From contig NZ_CANLMP010000012.1 in assembly GCF_947492405.1 (NCBI RefSeq), positions 1-64,000 on the forward strand: 64,000 bases of DNA. Reading direction: 5' to 3'. The first letter of the stretch is position 1; each line of letters opens with the position of its first letter. The notes beneath the pieces are model-generated. The model had not been told where the DNA came from, did no database searches, and worked only from the letters and a program-made list of their open reading frames with translations. Shown in pieces: positions 32,207 through 40,412 of this stretch. The stretch is from an uncultured Aquimarina sp. Lineage in GTDB: Bacteria > Bacteroidota > Bacteroidia > Flavobacteriales > Flavobacteriaceae. A program made the translations under genes and the position numbers.

Positions 32207-34906
32207 TTATTGAGTAAAACCATCCATATTACCATAGACTAATTTTTCTGAACCATTTACTTCTTTAGTTTTACCATTATTTTTTTCATCTGTCTGCTCT
32301 TGTCTATCTGACTCACTTTGATCATCATAATGCTTATAAGGTACAAAAAGACCTGGATTAATACGATAACCAGTTCCAACACCAAAACTATACTGACATA
32401 GTATTTCGAAATGTAAATGAGGAGCTGTTGTTCCAGCTGTTATTCCTGACCTTCCGGTTTTACCCAAAACTTGACCAGAAGTAACTTCTTCACCAAAAGA
32501 AAAGGCATTTACACTATCTAAATGAGCGTAAAGTAAATAAATATCTCCACTTTCATTCCAATTATTTCCTGATCTTTGTTCATCAGAAGAGTTTAATACG
32601 TATGATCTTTTTAATGCTAAAAATGCTTTTGGATCCTTCACTTTAATCGTAATCGTATTTCCATATCCTCCGTGCCATCTTCTATTATATACGGTTCCAT
32701 CTACACAAGCATATATATTCTCTCCTGTTTTGGCAAATAAATCTAAGCCAGTATGTGCTCTTCCACTTCTAATACTATTTCCAAATAGCCCCCACTTTTT
32801 ACCAAGTTCGCCTCCACCGCCGCTTTGCATATAATTAGTAGACATCGGATTATCTACTGGATCATGCCAACCGGATTTGTTACAATCACATTTATTTTTA
32901 TGCTGTACTCCTTCATCATAAAACTCTCGTATTTTTCTTCCGATCTCCCAAACATATGTTTTACCATTGGGGTTAGTTCCATTTTCTCCTTCTTCAAAAA
33001 AGAATGCTGGATTTTGAGAATACCCTCTTCTACTAGATCTAATTGAACTTGTAGCATCAAAAACCACATAATCAGGATTATTACCATTTCCTGCAGCATT
33101 AGGGTACAAAACAGCAAGGTAAATATCTGTTAATGTAAGTAATTTTGATTTTCTTCTTTCAAAATATTTTTCAACATATTCTAATTGTTCTAAAATTGTC
33201 ATTTCCCTAAGTGCATCAGTAGTAGTACCTAGATCTGTAGCAGCAGGAGTTCCAAATTGTATTAATCCAGTATAACCTAAACTATTAGTTATGGAAGGAT
33301 CAAATGTTCTACCCGTTTCTAAAGCCATAATCGACATCAACCAATTTGCTCCTTCGATATGATCATTATCAGCAAGCTCCAAGTTTTTGGCCATTTGAAC
33401 AACACGTTTTCTCTCTTCACAATTAAACTTATTTCCCCAAATAATAATATCACATCCACCTATCCTAAAATAGGAACTATCATCATTTTCTTTGTCTTTA
33501 CTTTCATTTAAAAACTCTTCATTATGTTCTTCTTCGCTCCCATTAGCATGCGCTTTTAACCATAAAAGTTCTGTTTGTTCACCCTTTTTATATTTAGGAA
33601 AAACGAAAGATGTAGTATTATTGTAAGTAGCACCTTCTACCAAAAGTTCTACGATATCTTCCTTCTTTACGATATGATCTGTTAATTGATTATTACTTCT
33701 ATTTTGGATTGTAGCGGCAATAGCATCTGCATCTCCAGTGACAGAAAACTCTCCTTGTACCTGATAGGTATGCATTCCGTCTTCAGTACCGCCTTTCAAT
33801 TTCTCTGTCCAGGTTTTTAAATCCTCCGCAGATTTAGGACGTAATTTTATTTTCTTTTTAGCAATTCCTTCTTCTACAATTGCCTTGATTTCTGTAATCT
33901 CATTTTCTTCTGCATCTTTTTCTTCTTCTGTTTCGCTTTCTTCATTGGTTTCTGATGAATCCGACGTTTCAGTTTCAGAAGTTCCAGAATCTGTTGCTGC
34001 TGATCCTTGAGTTGCTTCAGAACTTTCTGATTCAGAAGCTATACCCGAATCTGTATCTCCATTCATTCTTTCTTCATTACGTGTATGCGTTTGATTTTCT
34101 TTAGACTCTTCTTGTTCTTCTTCCGGAATATCTAAAACAGGTAATGGTGCATCTTTTGCTACTAATAATTCTTCTTTTTCCTGTATCGTAATCGTAACTG
34201 TTTCTTCATCAAGATTGGTAGTTTTTGCCACAATAAATACTTCACTACTCAAAGGCGCACTATCTATTTTTTCATATTCGGGTGTCATTTTATAAGTTAC
34301 AAAGCTTATAGTCTCTCCTATACTGTATTCATCTTTATTAATACCATTTAGAATTGCATTTTTTGTTGTAAACTCTTTTTTAGCATTTAAAATACTTCTC
34401 GTATTTTCTAAAATATATACTGCATCATCTTCTTTATCCCCTTGATTTTCTGGATAATTCTTATTATTACCAAATGCATATTCATCATAGGTACCCGCCA
34501 CTTCTTCTCCTTTTTCTACAAATATTTCTTTTGCAAAATAAGCATCATTAATACCATCCTCTTTAGCATCATTAGCCGCTGTAGCATTATCTGCCAGTTC
34601 TTCTGTTGGCTCTTCTTCTTCTTCAGTTGACTCTTCTTCGGTTGATTCTTTATCTGTTTGTGTTTCTGTTTCCTCGTCTACAGCTCCTTGACTATCGGGA
34701 ACTAGATTTTCTGGACGTTCCTGAGGACGTACCGCTGGTTCTTGTTCTATACCGATTAATACTTCTTCTATTTCCGAAGCCATATCAGTATCTGCATCAG
34801 GAATGGGAATATCTGGTGTAGATGGTATAAGCGTATCTTTTATATTTGGGTAAGCAAACACACCTACTGCAGCAACAACTGCAACCACTGCTATTAAGAT
34901 TATCAT
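32207..34906 (-). CDS. Putative T6SS effector: lysozyme-like plus M23 peptidase domains
   Basis: 899 residues. A hydrophobic segment at 1-19 (MIILIAVVAVVAAVGVFAY) is followed by long acidic, serine/glutamate-rich disordered linkers (about 60-110 and 285-345) and a mixed middle region. A lysozyme/transglycosylase-like domain spans about 517-650 (ANWLMSIMALETGRTF, GYTGLIQFGTPAA; candidate catalytic Glu 530). A LytM/M23 endopeptidase domain spans about 715-845 with the zinc ligands in HTGLDLF (718-722), LLYAHLD and APHLHFEI (H830, H832). Both domains attack peptidoglycan, one the glycan and one the peptide. Encoded in the vgrG-PAAR operon, it is probably delivered by a type VI machine into the periplasm of rivals. 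Confidence 0.8.
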   Translation of the reverse strand: MIILIAVVAVVAAVGVFAYPNIKDTLIPSTPDIPIPDADTDMASEIEEVLIGIEQEPAVRPQERPENLVPDSQGAVDEETETQTDKESTEEESTEEEEEPTEELADNATAANDAKEDGINDAYFAKEIFVEKGEEVAGTYDEYAFGNNKNYPENQGDKEDDAVYILENTRSILNAKKEFTTKNAILNGINKDEYSIGETISFVTYKMTPEYEKIDSAPLSSEVFIVAKTTNLDEETVTITIQEKEELLVAKDAPLPVLDIPEEEQEESKENQTHTRNEERMNGDTDSGIASESESSEATQGSAATDSGTSETETSDSSETNEESETEEEKDAEENEITEIKAIVEEGIAKKKIKLRPKSAEDLKTWTEKLKGGTEDGMHTYQVQGEFSVTGDADAIAATIQNRSNNQLTDHIVKKEDIVELLVEGATYNNTTSFVFPKYKKGEQTELLWLKAHANGSEEEHNEEFLNESKDKENDDSSYFRIGGCDIIIWGNKFNCEERKRVVQMAKNLELADNDHIEGANWLMSIMALETGRTFDPSITNSLGYTGLIQFGTPAATDLGTTTDALREMTILEQLEYVEKYFERRKSKLLTLTDIYLAVLYPNAAGNGNNPDYVVFDATSSIRSSRRGYSQNPAFFFEEGENGTNPNGKTYVWEIGRKIREFYDEGVQHKNKCDCNKSGWHDPVDNPMSTNYMQSGGGGELGKKWGLFGNSIRSGRAHTGLDLFAKTGENIYACVDGTVYNRRWHGGYGNTITIKVKDPKAFLALKRSYVLNSSDEQRSGNNWNESGDIYLLYAHLDSVNAFSFGEEVTSGQVLGKTGRSGITAGTTAPHLHFEILCQYSFGVGTGYRINPGLFVPYKHYDDQSESDRQEQTDEKNNGKTKEVNGSEKLVYGNMDGFTQ

Positions 34907-34925
34907 ATTAAAACGGTTTAATAAT

Positions 34926-36008
34926 TTATAATATAAGTTCTATAGATACTTCCTTAAAATGTATTGTCGAATACCAATTAAAATCTCCTCCTAATTCATG
35001 ATCTTTTCTATAGTTACTATAATTGGCGGGTGTAATCTTGAAACTCTCTTCTTTGATAATCGGTTCCTGATTAAAAATCACTTTTCCTTTATCAATAATT
35101 TCGCAATAACTCAAAGAAATCTCTTCATTCTCATTTTCAAAGCTATATTGATCTTTCAGATAAAAACCTAAACGCTCTATATGTATACCTAAATGAGTTT
35201 CTTTTTTGCTTATTTTACCAAAAGCAATTACTCTCATGGAACAGTCGTTAAATAACAATCCATCCATATCATCATCAATTTCCTTAATAAAATATTCTTG
35301 TAATGACATCTCATAAAAATGATTTGTATCAAATAATGGTACTAATGCTTCTTCTTGATCAACCAATTCAGTTTCTAGAATACCAAAAGAATATGCTTCT
35401 TCTTCTCTGTAGATGTCAATCATTTTCTGCACCTGATAAACTAAAGATTTTTTGATCTCATTTCTGTTAGATCTAGATATTTGAGCTATAATTTTTTCGT
35501 AATGCACCTGATATATCTGCTCGAATCGTGAAGAAGTTTCTAACAATGTTGTAAAATCGATAAAATCTAGTATTGGATTTGCTATTTCCGGATTATCCTC
35601 TGCAGGCAAACAAAACCAGTTACCATGGGCTTTTTTTGCCTGTTTGTATCCTGCTATTTCCAACAAATCAGGTATGTACTTTATAAAATGTACTCTATAC
35701 GGATTAGGAATTTCGTTTTCTTCATTTCCAATACAAATGGAAAAATAAAAATCTATACAGGTAGGTAATGTCCTTTTTATAACATTTATATATTTTGCAA
35801 CTCTTGTATAATACCAATAATCAATATCTAAGAAATAAGAATTCTTATCATCTTTCATATGTATAGGTTCCGAAGTATAAATCAGCACCTTATCTTGATT
35901 TAAACGAGGATTTTTCGCATACGCTTTTATAACATATTGATTTTGCTTAATTCCTATCTCTGGTAAGAAATTTAAGGTAACTCTATCTGTTTCAAATTGA
36001 AGTATCAT
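34926..36008 (-). CDS. Uncharacterised vgrG-operon protein, DUF6402-like
   Basis: 360 residues, soluble, no signal peptide. The C-terminal half (LGIHIERLGFYLKDQYSFENENEEIS, then ITPANYSNYRKDHELGGDFNWYSTIHF) resembles what I remember of DUF6402, a family encoded with VgrG and PAAR-like genes. I hold this match at moderate confidence. Encoded between the PAAR-like protein and the effector, with gaps of 11 and 19 bp, it may be an adaptor or chaperone that loads the effector on the spike. No catalytic motif is visible. Confidence 0.6.
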   Translation of the reverse strand: MILQFETDRVTLNFLPEIGIKQNQYVIKAYAKNPRLNQDKVLIYTSEPIHMKDDKNSYFLDIDYWYYTRVAKYINVIKRTLPTCIDFYFSICIGNEENEIPNPYRVHFIKYIPDLLEIAGYKQAKKAHGNWFCLPAEDNPEIANPILDFIDFTTLLETSSRFEQIYQVHYEKIIAQISRSNRNEIKKSLVYQVQKMIDIYREEEAYSFGILETELVDQEEALVPLFDTNHFYEMSLQEYFIKEIDDDMDGLLFNDCSMRVIAFGKISKKETHLGIHIERLGFYLKDQYSFENENEEISLSYCEIIDKGKVIFNQEPIIKEESFKITPANYSNYRKDHELGGDFNWYSTIHFKEVSIELIL

Positions 36009-36019
36009 ATTATAATCAA

Positions 36020-36451
36020 TTAATCGGAAAACTTTGAGGATGCTAATGTAGTAGACACGGGCTCATCTGGAGTTATTCCGTCTACATCTGTAGCTTCTAT
36101 AGCTTCTGGTTCTGATTTTTGGATATGATCTTTGATTTTAATCGTCGCCCCACCATAACTACATTTAATAGTAGAACACTCTAATAAGGCTTTATCACCT
36201 TGAATTAAGATTTCACCAGTATTAATCCATTTTACAGGAGCTATAATTGCTTTACAAGGAATTTTTTGTTTTGGACTTTTTAAACATTTACCACTAAATT
36301 TCAGGTTAGCTTTTGTTTTATCCTTAATATTTGCCCAAGTTTTATCTTGCAATTTAATAGTATTAGAAGTTACCTTTAGTTTTCCTATAGGTTTGGTACA
36401 TAAGGAGCATTCTATTTTTGCACCATTGCAAACGTATTTCTTTCCACTCAT
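36020..36451 (-). CDS. DUF4280 PAAR-like spike tip protein
   Basis: 143 residues. It begins SGKKYVCNGAKIECSLC, the start typical of DUF4280, and has further paired cysteines (GKCLKSPKQKIPCKA, LLECSTIKCSYGGATIKI). PAAR-like proteins of this type cap the VgrG needle in T6SSiii and related contractile systems of Bacteroidota and carry effectors at the tip. The last 30 residues are acidic and probably disordered. It sits two genes after vgrG in the same operon, 11 bp before the DUF6402-like gene. Confidence 0.85.
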   Translation of the reverse strand: MSGKKYVCNGAKIECSLCTKPIGKLKVTSNTIKLQDKTWANIKDKTKANLKFSGKCLKSPKQKIPCKAIIAPVKWINTGEILIQGDKALLECSTIKCSYGGATIKIKDHIQKSEPEAIEATDVDGITPDEPVSTTLASSKFSD

Positions 36452-36464
36452 ACCTTTTGTTTTA

Positions 36465-37322
36465 TTATACTTCTTGTTTTAGTTGATAGTTTTGATTTTT
36501 TTTATAATCTGTACCATACTCTGTAATCATATTAAGAGTGATGCTATCAAAAATACCGGTCTTTTTATTGTACCTGTACTCTCCCATATAATCAGTTAGT
36601 TTAACCCCTTCAGGGCTGGAAATATTTTTTCTTTTAAATAAATTTCTAATTTTTGTAGCATATTCCTGTTCTTCATCTAAAGTTCCAGAAATACCAATAA
36701 TTACTTTGTCTTCTTCTTCACTTAAAAGCAATACTCTTTCTCTTATGCTTAAAGGAAGTTGATATACCATATTTCCAATAACACGAAGTCTATCATGAGC
36801 TTCTTTAGGATCACTTGAATGATAACCAAATAGATCATTAAACAATAATCCATATAGTCTATATTGCAGACAATCTAAAAGAAGTTTATCGTGTTGAAGT
36901 ATTTTCTTTTCTATTCCTATTAAATATCGTTCTATTGCCTGCCCGCTATATCTTTCTTTTAATTTTGGTTTCTGTTTATTCCAGCGCTCTTTAATTTCTT
37001 TATGATTTACGATTTCGATTAACTCTCCTTTCCAATTCATCCTAAACTCTACATCCCTTAATATTTCATAGATTTCTTTAGTTAAATCTTGTTGTTTTTT
37101 TAGTATAGAACCCAATTGAACAGTAACATTCTTTGTGACAATTTTTACTGTAAAAAACATGGGATTGTACTCTAGAACTTGCACATCCATATCTTTATGG
37201 AGTACTTGATTCTCTATTCGATTATAACAGCTAATTTCTGAATGTATTTTTTGATGATAACTTACTATTTCAGAGGTAGGAAGTATCCCTATTGTTACTT
37301 GATCTTCTGTAAACATTCTCAT
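36465..37322 (-). CDS. Uncharacterised protein between vgrG and the PAAR-like gene
   Basis: 285 residues, no signal peptide, no membrane segment and no motif I recognise. The N-terminal third is beta-rich, the middle is helical and charged (KERWNKQKPKLKERYSGQAIERYLIGIEKKILQ), and the C terminus contains GEYRYNKKTGIFDSITLNMITEYG. The middle part with LLDCLQYRLYGLLFNDLFGY recalls the repeating mention of LLFND in the DUF6402-like protein, hinting at a shared fold. Three bases separate it from vgrG. A chaperone or adaptor for spike assembly is the likeliest role. Confidence 0.55.
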   Translation of the reverse strand: MRMFTEDQVTIGILPTSEIVSYHQKIHSEISCYNRIENQVLHKDMDVQVLEYNPMFFTVKIVTKNVTVQLGSILKKQQDLTKEIYEILRDVEFRMNWKGELIEIVNHKEIKERWNKQKPKLKERYSGQAIERYLIGIEKKILQHDKLLLDCLQYRLYGLLFNDLFGYHSSDPKEAHDRLRVIGNMVYQLPLSIRERVLLLSEEEDKVIIGISGTLDEEQEYATKIRNLFKRKNISSPEGVKLTDYMGEYRYNKKTGIFDSITLNMITEYGTDYKKNQNYQLKQEV

Positions 37323-37325
37323 AAC

Positions 37326-39119
37326 TTAACCTTTGCTAATTTTTACGTCAGAATTACCCTGTAATGTAGAAATACCTTTAGCATGCATCGTTAAATCTCC
37401 TGCTACGGATATTAGACTTGTACTTCCTGCAGATTGCATATATGCTAAATTAACATTAACAGATTTTGTTTGAGACGCAAACTCTATACTCTTACTTGTA
37501 TTCACTTTATGAGTTTTAGTAATCCGTTCTGTTTTATCATTACCTACGTTAATGTCTAAATTTTGATCCACATTTATCTCCATATTTTTAGAGTTCAATG
37601 TCATTGTCTCTAAAGCTGTGATAGTAATATTATTATTAGCTGTATCTATGTGAATTAGATTTTCGTTTTTATCTTTTATAGTAATAAATTCTGCTTTATC
37701 TGTATCATTAAGCTCAATTGTATGACCACTTCTGGTTCTAATTGCTTTTACATTGTTTTTATCTGTTTTCCATCCAGCTGGATTTGCAGATCCATTATAA
37801 AGTGCTCCCATAACAAAAGGTCTTTCTGCATTTCCTCCCTCAAACCCAATAAGTACTTCTTCTCCTACTTCAGGAATAAAATGAAATCCTTTATCTCCAC
37901 CAGAATGTGGTGTCATTACACGAAGCCAAGGAGTATAGACACCTAATGGCTTTTGCCAATATAACTGAACTTTTATTCTTCCTATACCATCAGGATCATC
38001 ATTAGCAGTAACAGTTGCCACCTGAGTTTCACTTTTAGGAGTCTTAAGAATATTTGTATTAGGATATACATCTTGTTCTACTGAAATTCCCTCAAAATGA
38101 TTTACATACGTACCGTTTTCTGTAGCTGTATGTTGTATTTTAGTAATCCTATAAACACCTTGTTCATTATTCTTTTCCTTTATCTTTACTTTTTTACCTA
38201 AACTAACTCCAGGATTATCACTTTTACCCGTAATAATAACCTGTTTAATTTCTTCGGCTTTTTTTTGTTCTTTTACCAGGTTACTAAGTCTTTGTTTTGT
38301 TTGAGTATCATTATAAGTATTAAGAAAGACCTGGGTTTTATGAGGAAACATGTCTTTGCTTTTATTAGAAGCATATCCATTATGTCCGTTTATTGAACTT
38401 GTAATTTCTGAAGTGGTAACCTCGTGCTTTTCATTATTCAAATAATCATTTGTAAAGAAAGAATAACTATTAGACCTTGGATGTAGACTTCTAGAGAATT
38501 CTTGTAAATCAAAACCATACGTTAATGTAGTTTCTTCAGAGTCTAAAGGTATCCCAAATACTAAATTTTCTCCATCATAATAAAACCACTCTCCGTATTG
38601 AGCAGATAACCTACTTGCAAATTCAAAACTGCTTTCTCCATTTTGAACACAATAATGCAACGTATCATTAGATTTTGTAGATACGGTGGTATTTAACTTT
38701 GATCGGTCATATCTTTGGAAAACATTTGATAGAATTGATTCTAAGTTTTCATCACTAAAAGATGCATAATGTGGGCCATCATCTGTTAGTATTGAATTAC
38801 TTTTAGCTTTAATCAAAATAGAATCTCCAATGGATCTGTGAAAACCATTAGTCACTTTTACTTCTGTGACTACACCATTAAATTTTAGTTCTTTATACAC
38901 CTCTAAAGTGTCCAAGGATGATATAGAAAGAATAATAGTTTGCCCCAAAAAGTCATTGCTTTCATCCTCGTTTAAATCAGAAATTTTTTCTAACACATCT
39001 CTACGACATAATATTTCGAGCGTGTGATGATCATCAATTTCTTGTTTCAGTGTAAGTTCCTTAAATGCCTTTATAGAAACTCCACCAATAAATAATTGAA
39101 TATTAGATTGAAGTGCCAT
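37326..39119 (-). CDS. vgrG: VgrG spike protein (type VI secretion, T6SSiii type)
   Basis: 597 residues. The N-terminal part (about 1-365) is the gp27-like hub. It is followed by the gp5-type OB domain (about 372-460) with DDPDGIGRIKVQLYW, WLRVMTPHSGGDKGFHFIPEVGEEVLIGFEGGNAERPFVMGALYNG, and a C-terminal repetitive beta-helix needle (about 465-597, rich in T, N and I). No extension enzyme domain is fused. It would form the trimeric spike tip on which the DUF4280 protein sits. It heads a six-gene leftward operon with gaps of 3-19 bp. No tss/hcp gene is in the window, so it must work with a machine encoded elsewhere. Confidence 0.93.
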   Translation of the reverse strand: MALQSNIQLFIGGVSIKAFKELTLKQEIDDHHTLEILCRRDVLEKISDLNEDESNDFLGQTIILSISSLDTLEVYKELKFNGVVTEVKVTNGFHRSIGDSILIKAKSNSILTDDGPHYASFSDENLESILSNVFQRYDRSKLNTTVSTKSNDTLHYCVQNGESSFEFASRLSAQYGEWFYYDGENLVFGIPLDSEETTLTYGFDLQEFSRSLHPRSNSYSFFTNDYLNNEKHEVTTSEITSSINGHNGYASNKSKDMFPHKTQVFLNTYNDTQTKQRLSNLVKEQKKAEEIKQVIITGKSDNPGVSLGKKVKIKEKNNEQGVYRITKIQHTATENGTYVNHFEGISVEQDVYPNTNILKTPKSETQVATVTANDDPDGIGRIKVQLYWQKPLGVYTPWLRVMTPHSGGDKGFHFIPEVGEEVLIGFEGGNAERPFVMGALYNGSANPAGWKTDKNNVKAIRTRSGHTIELNDTDKAEFITIKDKNENLIHIDTANNNITITALETMTLNSKNMEINVDQNLDINVGNDKTERITKTHKVNTSKSIEFASQTKSVNVNLAYMQSAGSTSLISVAGDLTMHAKGISTLQGNSDVKISKG

Positions 39120-39243
39120 TGTTGAGTTTTAAAATTAATTTGTGTAACCCACTTACAAAAACAAATTGCTACTACTTAACTAAAATATTTTGTGATCATA
39201 AAATTAGTTCTTAGAATAAACAACTATTCTGCATTGGTTATTT

Positions 39244-39311
39244 CAAATTTAGAGAACTGACGGCTCCAAATCAACCAGATATTCAGTGGAAATACACCCC
39301 TGAAAACCACT
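39244..39311 (-). promoter_or_regulatory. vgrG operon promoter with upstream activator-like box
   Basis: Minus strand: TTG (39274-39272), 20 bases, TAAATTTG (39251-39244), a perfect flavobacterial promoter. AGTGGTTTTCAGGG begins at 39311, 37 nt before the TTG, and the box is itself a dyad (AGTGG 39311-39307, CCACT 39289-39285). The same 14-mer lies at the same distance in front of the LRR gene. The leader is about 120 nt and includes a small hairpin AGAATA-N7-TATTCT. Confidence 0.7.
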
Positions 39312-39420
39312 ACAAATCGCAACGGTTCATTACTAAAAAAATTGAGGGTTAGCCGCAAAATAGTAAGATTAACTTGAAAGAAATTATACAAGTATTATCA
39401 GGATTTAACCTTTATGGAAA

Positions 39421-39455
39421 GAAAAAACTGGATATAAAATTGAATTTATATCCAG
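39421..39455 (-). terminator. Rho-independent terminator of the small-ORF unit
   Basis: Perfect 11-bp stem CTGGATATAAA / TTTATATCCAG (39428-39438 with 39445-39455), 6-nt loop; on the minus strand it is followed by six T residues. It ends 52 nt after the stop of the 31-codon ORF and isolates that unit from the vgrG promoter. Confidence 0.88.
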
Positions 39456-39507
39456 CTATTAAAAGTACTTTGTAAACATTTTGTTTGGGGTTTAGGTTTA
39501 TGAAAGT

Positions 39508-39603
39508 CTATCGATGAATCGCGTGGCTACTAGCCGCTGGTAATTCTTGTAAAAACTTTCTTAAAACGCTCCAGTTGATTTTAAATGAAATAAAATTTGT
39601 CAT
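39508..39603 (-). CDS. Candidate 31-residue small protein
   Basis: Minus-strand ORF from ATG 39603 to TAG 39508. The 31 residues are basic and amphipathic at first (NFISFKINWSVLRKFLQEL) and end in PAASSHAIHR. It is not long enough to be convincing alone. It lies in a 765-bp gap without other genes, between a sigma-54-like promoter (39674-39689) and a strong terminator (39421-39455), as a complete transcription unit. I know no homologue. The transcript could instead be a non-coding RNA. The rest of the gap (39690-39884) shows nothing I can support. Confidence 0.45.
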   Translation of the reverse strand: MTNFISFKINWSVLRKFLQELPAASSHAIHR

Positions 39604-39632
39604 GATTTCCTTTTTTTAATTAAACATTTTTT

Positions 39633-39661
39633 AACCGATACTTATAATTGCCCGATCGGTT
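39633..39661 (-). promoter_or_regulatory. Inverted repeat in the small-ORF leader
   Basis: AACCGAT (39633-39639) and ATCGGTT (39655-39661) are reverse complements 15 nt apart, and the right arm is part of the palindrome CCGATCGG (39652-39659). It lies between the predicted start site and the ATG, so it could be an operator or a translational-control hairpin. Confidence 0.4.
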
Positions 39662-39673
39662 GCTAAGTAATTT

Positions 39674-39689
39674 TCAAAACGCGTGCCAA
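39674..39689 (-). promoter_or_regulatory. Sigma-54-like promoter
   Basis: Minus strand TGGCAC-GCGTT-TTGA (39688 to 39674 region), with GG and GA at the exact -24/-12 spacing; consensus is TGGCAC-N5-TTGC. One mismatch at the -12 position. No TAnnTTTG box is present in this stretch. Orphan vgrG/hcp units in some Proteobacteria are sigma-54 controlled, but the use of RpoN here is unproven. Confidence 0.4.
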
Positions 39690-39884
39690 ACTTTTACAAC
39701 CTAAACCACAAAGGCTATAAACAATTAAAATACAAGCATTTAAATTCTTTAAAAATATTTTCAAAATAGTTCACGACAAAGATGAAGATATACTTCTTTC
39801 AATGTTTAAAATAAAAAACGGTCTATTACTTTATTAACAACTCATAGTATAAATGAGTAAAATTATGATGTAGGAATATCATTA

Positions 39885-40340
39885 TTAAAAAAGCTTTGGA
39901 AAAAATCGCTCTACACTTTTCTTATATCTGTTGTATTTTGTATATTTTTTTAAAAGTAATTCTTCTTCATAAGAGCTTTTAAAATAAAACAAGATCAGTA
40001 ATCCAATGGAAACTAACATTCGGGATCCAGAACAGCTATATAATGCATAAAAGAAAGTACTTATCAATATTCCAGAATAAATAGGATGTCTGGAAAATCT
40101 AAAAAACCCATTTTGTATTAAAACTCCAGACTCTAAAGGAGCAGGAAAAGGAGATAATTGATTACGTAATTGTAACATGGTTCCTATAGTAATACTACTC
40201 CCAATAATTGTGAATACTATAAATAAATATCTAATAGATGAAAGACAAAATATTCTCAAATCATATATTGGAAAAACATACAGTACAAACAATATAAACT
40301 GAATCAATACATAGGTAAAACCTTTTTTATCATTTTGCAT
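39885..40340 (-). CDS. Isoprenylcysteine carboxyl methyltransferase-like membrane protein
   Basis: Small multi-helix membrane protein (about 151 residues) of the ICMT/PEMT fold that uses S-adenosylmethionine. The diagnostic C-terminal motif reads GFFRFSRHPIYSGILISTFF, then EEELLLKKYTKYNRYKKSVERFFP. I place the start at ATG 40340: the earlier in-frame ATG at 40376 lies inside the terminator hairpin of the upstream amylase gene (40351-40393) and cannot be translated sensibly. Four hydrophobic helices are visible. Methyl acceptor unknown, perhaps a lipid. Confidence 0.82.
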   Translation of the reverse strand: MQNDKKGFTYVLIQFILFVLYVFPIYDLRIFCLSSIRYLFIVFTIIGSSITIGTMLQLRNQLSPFPAPLESGVLIQNGFFRFSRHPIYSGILISTFFYALYSCSGSRMLVSIGLLILFYFKSSYEEELLLKKYTKYNRYKKSVERFFPKLF

Positions 40341-40350
40341 AGCTAAAAAT

Positions 40351-40393
40351 AAAAAAAACCTGCCAAGGATAATCACTTCCTCAACAGGTTTTT
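40351..40393 (-). terminator. Terminator after the amylase gene
   Basis: On the minus strand AAAAACCTG ... CAGGTTTTT (40393-40385 with 40362-40354) with an inner pairing AGGA/TCCT and eight T residues. It overlaps the longest possible ORF of the downstream methyltransferase-like gene. Confidence 0.78.
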
Positions 40394-40412
40394 ACTTCAG
40401 CAAAAAAATTGT

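Noticed and set aside
34606..34821. Leucine-rich plus-strand ORF of 71 codons
   Set aside because: Shadow of the acidic Glu/Ser linker of the effector on the other strand; the hydrophobicity comes from reading GAA/GAG codons in antisense.
39120..39884. Gap before vgrG as remnant of an insertion sequence or integrase site
   Set aside because: No terminal inverted repeats, target duplication, transposase remnant or tRNA attachment site could be seen; flanking base composition is similar.
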